A stretch of DNA of 5,857 nt from positions 1-5,857 of the forward strand of contig JAUVOA010000106.1 in NCBI GenBank assembly GCA_030599445.1, given 5' to 3'. The DNA comes from Atribacterota bacterium (lineage in GTDB: Bacteria; Atribacterota; Phoenicimicrobiia; Phoenicimicrobiales; Phoenicimicrobiaceae). The translations under genes were made by a program, and so were the position numbers. Below are positions 1-5,074 of this stretch, piece by piece (position 1 is the stretch's first letter; each line of letters opens with the position of its first letter). The notes under the pieces are model-generated. The model saw nothing but the letters and a program-made list of their open reading frames with translations, was not told where the DNA came from and ran no database searches.

Positions 1-1
1 C

Positions 2-178
2 CCTACCAAATCATATGCATTAACTGAAATGGGAGTTGAAAAAGGAAAGACGCCTTCAACCGAGGAAATAGTCAGCAAGATAAGTAATAAAATTAAAAAA
101 GACTTACCACTTAAGGCTGAGAAAGAGAATAATACTGAAGGTGATAAAAATTCAGAATGTTCCTGCTGTTCTTGTTGA
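2..178 (+). CDS. 3' end of an unidentified protein with a four-Cys C-terminal tail (partial)
   Basis: Only the last 58 codons are present; the gene enters from the left edge and stops at TGA 176-178. I do not recognise the family with certainty. Seen: an opening stretch with Y-x-LTE-x-G, the pattern often found in the wing of winged-helix regulators, then a charged helical part, then a polar linker and a tail ending C-S-C-C-S-C, so four Cys lie in the last six residues. Such a cluster could bind soft metals or As(III). The gene is co-directional with, and 39 nt ahead of, a thioredoxin-ccdA-arsenite exporter set, so a metalloid-responsive repressor (ArsR-like in role) is a reasonable inference. 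The N-terminal part is needed to decide. Alternatives are a metallochaperone or another thiol protein of an arsenic operon. Confidence 0.6.
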   Translation, partial: PTKSYALTEMGVEKGKTPSTEEIVSKISNKIKKDLPLKAEKENNTEGDKNSECSCCSC

Positions 179-217
179 AAATAAAAATAAAATCAGATGT
201 GAAAGGATGCTAACTAA

Positions 218-625
218 ATGAAGAGAAGAAGATATATTTATATCATAATTTTTTTAGTACTTTTAGCTGCCGTTTTTGGTTTTAAAAAGGTATCTAATAA
301 CACTGAAACTAGTTTAACTCAAGAAGATGTAACAACTAATGAGATAAAAGTGACCTTTGTAGAACTTGGATCGGTTGGCTGTATCCCTTGCGATAAGATG
401 CAGCCAATTATGAAAGAAATTGAAGAAGAATATAAAGGACAAGTAAAAGTAGTTTTTTACGATGTGAAGACCTCAGAAGGCAAGCCTTACATTAAGGAAT
501 TTGGCATTAGGGCAATTCCAACTCAAGTCTTTCTTGATAAAGATGAAAATGAATATTTTAGGCATCTAGGGTTTTTTGCCAAAGATGAATTAATTAAAAT
601 TCTTAAAATGCAAGGAGTTAAGTAA
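218..625 (+). CDS. membrane-anchored thioredoxin-like protein, CcdA partner
   Basis: A 135-aa thiol-disulfide protein of the thioredoxin fold. Residues 1-5 are basic (MKRRR) and about 6-22 form one hydrophobic segment with no lipobox Cys, so it looks like a signal anchor with the domain outside the cytoplasmic membrane. The active site is G-C-I-P-C at Cys55/Cys58, and the conserved cis-proline is Pro101 in the A-I-P-T motif. Both catalytic Cys and the cis-Pro are kept, so it should be redox-active. The ATG at 218 is preceded by AAAGGA (202-207) at a normal distance. The stop codon shares its last base with the ATG of the CcdA gene, so the two are probably translationally coupled. Inferred role: it takes electrons from CcdA and reduces extracytoplasmic thiols. 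Its substrate is unknown; proximity to the exporter suggests a link to arsenic or metal stress. Confidence 0.88.
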   Translation: MKRRRYIYIIIFLVLLAAVFGFKKVSNNTETSLTQEDVTTNEIKVTFVELGSVGCIPCDKMQPIMKEIEEEYKGQVKVVFYDVKTSEGKPYIKEFGIRAIPTQVFLDKDENEYFRHLGFFAKDELIKILKMQGVK

Positions 626-1326
626 TGATAAGAACTATTTTTGAATGGTTATCTAATTCTCTTCAATTAAATCCAATTATTGCCTTAACTGCTTCTTTTA
701 TCTGGGGAATATGCAGCATATTATTAAGTCCTTGTCATTTAGCCAGCATTCCCTTAATTATAGCGTTTATCGGAGAGCAGGGTAAGATGTCAACTAAAAG
801 AGCTTTCTGGCTGGCAACTTCCTTTTCTCTGGGTATTTTAACAACTATTGCTGCTATCGGTCTTATTACCGGACTTTTAGGTCGCATGCTGGGCGATATC
901 GGTTCTTATGGAAATTATATAGTGGCAGCAATTTTTTTCATTATAGGTTTTCATCTTTTAGAAGTCATTCAATTACCTTTTCTGGGAAAAACTAATCAAC
1001 CAGCCTTTCGGAAAAAAGGGCTGTTAGCAGCTTTTGTATTAGGTCTTATTTTTGGTATCGCTCTTGGTCCCTGCTCCTTTGCTTATATGGCACCGATGTT
1101 GGGTATTGTATTTACAATATCAGTAACACAATTTTTCTATGGAGCTGCACTTCTTTTTGCTTACGGTATTGGTCATTGTTCGATAATAGTCTTAGCCGGC
1201 ACCTTTACAGAAATTGTTCAAAAGTATTTAAATTGGAATGAAAAATCTAAAGGCACAGTTTTAATTAAAAAAATATGTGGTGTTCTAATTATTTTAGGCG
1301 GGATGTATTTAATTTGGACTAGTTAA
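625..1326 (+). CDS. ccdA: CcdA/DsbD-type membrane thiol electron transporter
   Basis: A 233-aa integral membrane protein of the cytochrome c biogenesis CcdA family, with about six transmembrane segments. The two family motifs are clear: S-P-C near the first membrane helix (Cys37) and G-P-C in the second half (Cys150). In the family these two Cys shuttle reducing equivalents from cytoplasmic thioredoxin to an outward-facing thiol protein. Length and two-fold internal symmetry fit stand-alone CcdA. The ATG overlaps the last base of the thioredoxin-like gene stop (TAATG), and the exporter gene follows after 13 nt, so it sits in the middle of one operon. Nothing here points to cytochrome c maturation; the neighbours suggest that the relay feeds the anchored thioredoxin upstream. 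Confidence 0.92.
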   Translation: MIRTIFEWLSNSLQLNPIIALTASFIWGICSILLSPCHLASIPLIIAFIGEQGKMSTKRAFWLATSFSLGILTTIAAIGLITGLLGRMLGDIGSYGNYIVAAIFFIIGFHLLEVIQLPFLGKTNQPAFRKKGLLAAFVLGLIFGIALGPCSFAYMAPMLGIVFTISVTQFFYGAALLFAYGIGHCSIIVLAGTFTEIVQKYLNWNEKSKGTVLIKKICGVLIILGGMYLIWTS

Positions 1327-1339
1327 AAGGAGATTAACT

Positions 1340-2503
1340 ATGGTTAAAGAAACAAATGGAGGCCTAAATGTTTTTGAAAAATATCTAACGGTATGGGTCT
1401 TATTATGTATTATTATTGGAATTATTTTTGGTAAGGTTATTCCCGGGGTAGCAAAATATCTTGACAGATCAGCAATTTATATTGGTGAAGCGCCGGTTGT
1501 CTCTATCCCGATTGCAATTTGCCTATTTTTTATGATGTATCCGATTATGGTAAAGATTGACTTTGGAGAAGTCCTAAAAGCAGGAAAATCTATTAAACCG
1601 GTTGGACTGACTTTATTTGCTAACTGGGTAATAAAACCTTTTACTATGTATGCTATATCTATCTTTTTTTTAGGTTTTCTTTTTAAAAATTTTATTGGGA
1701 GCGAGGCAATAGATTTAGTAAAACTTCCACCTGGAGCAGATTGGGCAGTGGGAACAATTCATGGAGCAGGAACAGTCGTTATAGATAATGGCCTGAAAAT
1801 GCTTCAAATTCCTCTGTGGAGAAGTTTTCTTGCAGGAAATATTTTATTAGGTATTGCTCCATGTACAGCAATGGTCTTAGTCTGGGGTTTCCTGGCGAAA
1901 GGCAATGCCGGGCATACGCTGGTTATGGTAGCAATAAATTCTCTAACTATGCTCCTTTTATATGGACCACTTGGCGGGTTTCTGCTTGGCGTGGGAAGAT
2001 TACCTGTCCCCTGGCAAGCACTATTGCTTTCAATAAGCATTTATGTTGCCCTGCCCTTAGTGGCGGGTTATTTTTCCAGAAAATGGATAATAAAAGCAAA
2101 GGGCGAAAAATGGTTTAAAGAGAACTTTTTACATCTGCTTACTCCAGTATCAATTATTGCCCTTTTATTTACTTTAATCTTACTTTTTTCCTTTAAAGGT
2201 GAAATTATTTTAACTAAACCTCTAACTATACTATGGATAGCTATTCCACTTTTTATCCAAACTAACCTTATCTTTTTTCTCACCTATGGATTAGCAAAAC
2301 TATTGAAACTTAATTATGAAGATGCTGCTCCTTCTGCCTTAATTGGTGCGAGTAATCATTTTGAGGTGGCCATTGCTACTGCAATAATGGTTTTTGGTAT
2401 ATCTTCTGGTGCTGCTTTAGCAACAGTGGTAGGAGTTTTAATTGAAGTTCCGGTAATGTTGATGCTTGTTTCTGTTTGTAAGAAAACGCGAAATTTCTTC
2501 TAA
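1340..2503 (+). CDS. acr3: ACR3-family arsenite efflux permease
   Basis: A 387-aa, roughly ten-helix membrane protein that matches the ACR3 (BASS superfamily) arsenite exporters, which extrude As(III) using the proton motive force. Diagnostic features are the P-C-T-A-M-V motif with the essential Cys175, the following V-W and A-K-G-N stretch, and S-N-H-F-E near the C-terminus with the conserved Glu342. The first helix region begins V-F-E-K-Y-L-T-V-W as in relatives. The ATG at 1340 has a strong AAAGGAGA site (1326-1333) overlapping the upstream stop. Residues about 115-160, just before the helix with Cys175, form a longer loop (polar, Gly-rich, ending L-W-R-S) than I expect in shorter family members. 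It is the last gene of the + strand operon; a long inverted repeat follows at 2511. No ArsA-type ATPase or arsenate reductase is in view, so it probably works alone. Confidence 0.93.
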   Translation: MVKETNGGLNVFEKYLTVWVLLCIIIGIIFGKVIPGVAKYLDRSAIYIGEAPVVSIPIAICLFFMMYPIMVKIDFGEVLKAGKSIKPVGLTLFANWVIKPFTMYAISIFFLGFLFKNFIGSEAIDLVKLPPGADWAVGTIHGAGTVVIDNGLKMLQIPLWRSFLAGNILLGIAPCTAMVLVWGFLAKGNAGHTLVMVAINSLTMLLLYGPLGGFLLGVGRLPVPWQALLLSISIYVALPLVAGYFSRKWIIKAKGEKWFKENFLHLLTPVSIIALLFTLILLFSFKGEIILTKPLTILWIAIPLFIQTNLIFFLTYGLAKLLKLNYEDAAPSALIGASNHFEVAIATAIMVFGISSGAALATVVGVLIEVPVMLMLVSVCKKTRNFF

Positions 2504-2510
2504 AATCAAA

Positions 2511-2585
2511 TTGCCTGCCTATAGTTTTTATTTATTTTTTTTCTGTGTCCCGAAAAAAGATAAAATATATAATATAGGCAGGTAA
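2511..2585. repeat. 75-nt imperfect inverted repeat between convergent genes; possible bidirectional terminator
   Basis: The outer arms are TTGCCTGCCTATA (2511-2523) and TATAGGCAGGTAA (2573-2585). They pair over 13 bp with a single non-Watson-Crick position, a G-U in the + strand RNA. Pairing continues less perfectly inward through a T-rich tract (2525-2543) and an A-rich tract (2552-2572), leaving a small loop of about 8 nt at 2544-2551. It lies 7 nt after the exporter stop and 10 nt before the stop of the opposing radical SAM gene, a position that fits a shared terminator. The GC-rich part is at the base and the U-tract inside the stem, which is not the usual intrinsic terminator layout. 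A small non-autonomous palindromic element is the alternative. Confidence 0.6.
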
Positions 2586-2595
2586 TTTATTATAT

Positions 2596-3759
2596 TTACT
2601 CAGTTAGTAATTTTTTATAATAAGATGAACTTCCAGTTTTGAGTATTTCCAAGATGATACTTTCGGTTATTTTGCCTACTCCGTTTATTCTTTTTAATTC
2701 TCTCTTCATTGATAATAAAGACTCTTTTAGTCGTGAGATTGAATAGGCGGCATAACCATAGGGAGAAGTTCTTCCTTTTAGTTTTAAAAGATAATCAATA
2801 TGCTCTAATATTACTACCACTAAATCATTTTCTTCTAAAATATCTTTATAAAGGGCAAGAGGAATACGAGGAGGAATCTTATATTTTTTCATTATGCTAT
2901 TAAAGGTTAGATTTATGGAATTATAATATTCTCCTGCCGCTTCGCCCCATTTGTTTTTTTGATATATATTTTCATATTCTACAATAAGTTTCGGATACTT
3001 ATTTCTGAGTGTCTTAAAAAAATAATCTTTCTGTCTGCCTTCTTTTAAGGTCATTCCTCCAAAGATGATAAAGTCTAAGTTTACTTCACTTGCCTTTCTT
3101 ATAGTCTCTTCCATTAATTTTGGCGTGTCAGTTATAAAAGGAATAACCGGAAGTAAAAACATACCACAGGCAATTCCTTCATTTTTAAAAAAGGTGAGGG
3201 TTTTCAATCTTTCACTGGGAGGAGGGACGCCGGGCTCAAAGATAGCGCTTATCTCATCATTTACTGAGGAGAAACTAAAACTTACAATCGCTCTATCTTT
3301 TCTGTTAATTTTTTTTAAAATATCGATATCTCTCCTAATAAGCGTTGACTTGGTAAGAATATGAACGGGAAAATTATATTCATCCATTAGTTCGAGAACT
3401 TTTTGGCTTAATTGATACTTCTCTTCAATTGGTTGATAGCTATCACCGACACCGCCGCCTATCATCACAAAACTTCGTTTGAAAGGGATGCGTTTTCTTT
3501 TCGGATCTAGTTCCCGACGTAAAATTTCTATAGCATTTATTTTGACCGTTACATTTTCCCCGAACTCCCCATCTACATAATAACCCTCTGACCTTCCATC
3601 ACAATAGATACAATTGTGGGTACAACCCCTGTATAAATTCATTCCGTAACGGGAGATAAACCAGGAATCTATCTTCTTATATTTACGTAATATTGATTTT
3701 GCTTCAATTTCCCGGATAGTCATCTCTTCTATATATCCTTTTCTTGTATCTATATTCAT
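2596..3759 (-). CDS. SPL-like radical SAM protein with C-terminal Pol X-type helix-hairpin-helix domain
   Basis: A 387-aa protein. The radical SAM core occupies about residues 35-300: the C-x3-C-x2-C iron-sulfur motif is Cys46, Cys50, Cys53 (R-G-C-T-H-N-C-I-Y-C), followed by G-G-G-V-G-D-S-Y-Q-P near 101-110, as in the spore photoproduct lyase-related group (COG1533). Residues about 312-385 look like the N-terminal 8-kDa domain of family X DNA polymerases: an I-L-E-H-I-D-Y-L-L helix, an A-A-Y helix, then I-N-G-V-G-K (358-363) and E-I-L-K-T-G. The position equivalent to the polymerase beta lyase Lys72 appears to be Ile, so DNA binding is likelier than lyase activity. Substrate unknown; a nucleic-acid or repair role is inferred. 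The ATG at 3757-3759 lacks a good Shine-Dalgarno site. Met13 (3721-3723) has AAAGGA about 12 nt upstream and starts M-T-I-R-E-I-E-A-K, where relatives may begin, so the true start may be there. Confidence 0.88.
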   Translation of the reverse strand: MNIDTRKGYIEEMTIREIEAKSILRKYKKIDSWFISRYGMNLYRGCTHNCIYCDGRSEGYYVDGEFGENVTVKINAIEILRRELDPKRKRIPFKRSFVMIGGGVGDSYQPIEEKYQLSQKVLELMDEYNFPVHILTKSTLIRRDIDILKKINRKDRAIVSFSFSSVNDEISAIFEPGVPPPSERLKTLTFFKNEGIACGMFLLPVIPFITDTPKLMEETIRKASEVNLDFIIFGGMTLKEGRQKDYFFKTLRNKYPKLIVEYENIYQKNKWGEAAGEYYNSINLTFNSIMKKYKIPPRIPLALYKDILEENDLVVVILEHIDYLLKLKGRTSPYGYAAYSISRLKESLLSMKRELKRINGVGKITESIILEILKTGSSSYYKKLLTE

Positions 3760-4164
3760 CTACTTTTAATAAATTCATCACTTTGATAATATTTCCATAT
3801 CTTATCCAACCTCTATCTGTTATCTATTCACATTTTAAAAGTCTTAAAATTCAAACTTTTATGTATTATTCGCTAAATCTATTTCTTTCTCCTGCATTAT
3901 ATTTTTTAAATTTTTCTTTTTTATTACTTCCCTCCTTAACCTAAATTCCTTCCTTAGTTTAAAGTTATAAGTGAGATATAAAATATTCTACTATATTTCT
4001 CTCTACCTTGGTGTGAAAGGATTAAAATAAGGGAGAGCTTTGAAAATTTAAAAGAGGTTAATTATACTGGTTGGGGAATTATAAGGGGTCAAAATACTCC
4101 TAATTTTGAGTTACTATATTACTATTTTTTGGATTTTTTCGTGCGCTATAGAGCATTTTTTAAA
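3760..4164. other. 405-nt AT-rich intergenic stretch, no convincing gene
   Basis: This lies between the tRNA-Pro 3' end and the radical SAM start, both on the minus strand, so it should hold the promoter of the latter. Minus-strand TATAAT-like hexamers occur around 4060-4085 but without a convincing -35 partner. Small structures: TCAAAAT/ATTTTGA with a 7-nt loop (4089-4109); a bulged hairpin of CTCTC..CCTT with AAGGGAGAG (3999-4009 with 4029-4037); and an 11-nt direct repeat, TTCCCTCCTTA (3928-3938) and TTCCTTCCTTA (3946-3956), 18 nt apart with one mismatch. On the minus strand the first copy contains a perfect AAGGAGG, but no start codon follows at a usable distance. It may be a decayed leader or gene remnant. 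Confidence 0.55.
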
Positions 4165-4242
<78 letters not shown>

Positions 4243-4315
4243 AAAAATATAAGATATACGATTAATTATCTTTCATTATCACTATTGAATTATATCATAA
4301 CCATCTATTCGGGGC

Positions 4316-4331
4316 TACTAATTTATTAGTA
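4316..4331. repeat. 16-nt perfect palindrome with 2-nt centre upstream of tRNA-Pro
   Basis: TACTAAT and ATTAGTA flank a central TT, giving two perfect 7-bp half sites. It lies about 75 nt upstream of the tRNA 5' end, just beyond the TATAAT box at 4289-4294 on the minus strand, roughly where a -35 region would be. It could be an operator, or a chance palindrome in AT-rich DNA. No known regulator motif was recognised. Confidence 0.35.
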
Positions 4332-4376
4332 TTGAGTATCACGTTAAGAAAGAGAAAGAAAATAAATTAAGGATAA

Positions 4377-4411
4377 TTAGAGAAAAGACTCAAGTATAAC
4401 TTTTCGTCTAA
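4377..4411 (-). terminator. bulged 11-bp hairpin downstream of bioY, possible weak terminator
   Basis: TTAGAGAAAAG (4377-4387) pairs with CTTTTCGTCTAA (4400-4411), leaving one bulged base at 4406 and a 12-nt loop. It begins 57 nt past the bioY stop codon on the minus strand. The stem is AT-rich, and the trailing minus-strand sequence is T-rich but has no clean U-run, so termination efficiency is doubtful. Its position between bioY and tRNA-Pro is right for separating the two units. Confidence 0.35.
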
Positions 4412-4421
4412 GCACCCCGTT

Positions 4422-4440
4422 AAAATTTATAGTAAATTTT
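4422..4440. repeat. 8-bp AT-only inverted repeat after bioY
   Basis: AAAATTTA and TAAATTTT are perfect complements around a 3-nt centre. They lie 28 nt past the bioY stop on the minus strand. With no GC pairs the RNA hairpin would be weak; it may be part of the 3' end structure together with the hairpin at 4377-4411. Confidence 0.3.
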
Positions 4441-4468
4441 CATTTTGTTTTTATTTAGTATAGTTATT

Positions 4469-4996
4469 TTATTTAATTACTAATTTTAATTTACTGGCGA
4501 TGAAGGAGGCAGCGATAATTTTTAAAATATCTCCGGGTAAAAAAGGCAGCATACCGACTGTTATTGCTTTTTTTATTCCTATCCCTGTGATCAAAGATAA
4601 TTGAGTTATACCTATAATATATAGAATTATAGTTCCTATTATACCTGCAAGAAAATAATAAAAAATATTCTTTTCTTTTTTTAACTCTATTATCTTCCCA
4701 ATAATATAAGCAGAAATTATAAATCCAAATAAAAAGCCTCCAGTTGGCCCAAATAAAATACCTATTCCGGCCTTAAAACCAGCAAAAACCGGCAAACCTA
4801 CTATACCCAACAACACATAGATTATCTGGCTTGACGTTCCCATAACGCTTCCCAGGGTCATAGCAGCCAAAAGAGTAAATAAAGTCTGCAAAGTAAGAGG
4901 GACAGGATAAAGGGGAATGGAAATAAATGCTCCCACTGCAGTTAAAGCAGCAAATAAAGAGATTAAAATCATCTCGCGAATATTTATTTTTGACAA
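4469..4996 (-). CDS. bioY: BioY, biotin-specific S component of an ECF transporter
   Basis: A 175-aa membrane protein of the BioY family with about six hydrophobic segments. Family marks seen: the P-V-P-L-T-L-Q-T stretch (about 31-38), G-P-T-G-G-F-L-F-G-F (about 83-92) and F-L-P-G-D-I-L-K (about 152-159). BioY binds biotin in the membrane and normally works with an energising module (two ATPases plus a T protein), none of which is in this window, so a shared ECF module elsewhere or solitary action is implied. The start is TTG at 4994-4996, supported by AGAGGAT 8 nt before it; the next in-frame ATG is Met9 without such a site. It lies 78 nt downstream of birA on the same strand, behind its own promoter and BirA operator, so it should be repressed when biotin is plentiful. 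Confidence 0.95.
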   Translation of the reverse strand: MSKINIREMILISLFAALTAVGAFISIPLYPVPLTLQTLFTLLAAMTLGSVMGTSSQIIYVLLGIVGLPVFAGFKAGIGILFGPTGGFLFGFIISAYIIGKIIELKKEKNIFYYFLAGIIGTIILYIIGITQLSLITGIGIKKAITVGMLPFLPGDILKIIAASFIASKLKLVIK

Positions 4997-5003
4997 TTTT
5001 CAA

Positions 5004-5010
5004 ATCCTCT
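5004..5010 (-). promoter_or_regulatory. ribosome binding site fixing the bioY TTG start
   Basis: On the minus strand AGAGGAT ends 7-8 nt before the TTG at 4994-4996. This spacing is optimal and explains why a TTG rather than the later ATG (Met9) is the likely start. Confidence 0.75.
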
Positions 5011-5024
5011 GGTTTCCTGATAAA

Positions 5025-5062
5025 TTATTGTTAACCAAAATAATATCTTAAGTTAACGATAA
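5025..5062. promoter_or_regulatory. BirA biotin operator controlling bioY
   Basis: Two 11-nt arms, TTATTGTTAAC (5025-5035) and GTTAACGATAA (5052-5062), are inverted repeats with a single mismatch. The core fits the known bacterial BirA site TTGTTAACC-N14-GGTTAACAA: here TTGTTAACC (5028-5036), exactly 14 nt, then AGTTAACGA (5051-5059). The site covers the -10 box, most of the spacer and the expected transcription start of the bioY promoter. BirA bound to biotinyl-AMP would therefore block RNA polymerase. The ligase gene itself lies immediately upstream, which supports the assignment. Confidence 0.9.
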
Positions 5063-5068
5063 TGTCAA
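5040..5068 (-). promoter_or_regulatory. sigma-70 promoter of bioY
   Basis: On the minus strand a consensus -35 TTGACA (5063-5068) is followed by a 17-nt spacer and a -10 box TATTAT (5040-5045), one base off consensus. The start of transcription would fall near 5033, inside the downstream arm of the BirA operator. The -35 box begins 6 nt after the birA stop, so bioY can be transcribed independently of birA. Confidence 0.88.
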
Positions 5069-5074
5069 AAAAAT

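Noticed and set aside
1804..2283. Several open frames of 70-100 codons overlapping the exporter gene on both strands
   Set aside because: They lie wholly inside the well-supported ACR3 coding sequence, have no domain resemblance, and lack good ribosome binding sites.
2709..3364. Plus-strand open frames of 64-99 codons antisense to the radical SAM gene
   Set aside because: They are complements of conserved radical SAM coding sequence without ribosome binding sites or recognisable protein character.
3744..3944. 66-codon plus-strand frame in the AT-rich gap
   Set aside because: Composition is Leu/Phe/Ser-rich as expected from T-rich DNA; no Shine-Dalgarno site precedes it, and it overlaps the 5' end of the radical SAM gene.
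4089..4109. TCAAAAT/ATTTTGA hairpin as a terminator of tRNA-Pro
   Set aside because: The stem is only 7 bp and almost all AT, and the minus-strand sequence after it is C-rich rather than a U-run.
4773..5003. Minus-strand frame starting at a TTG just before bioY
   Set aside because: It is out of frame with bioY, its start is only one base from the AGAGGA site, and its product has no family features while BioY is unmistakable.
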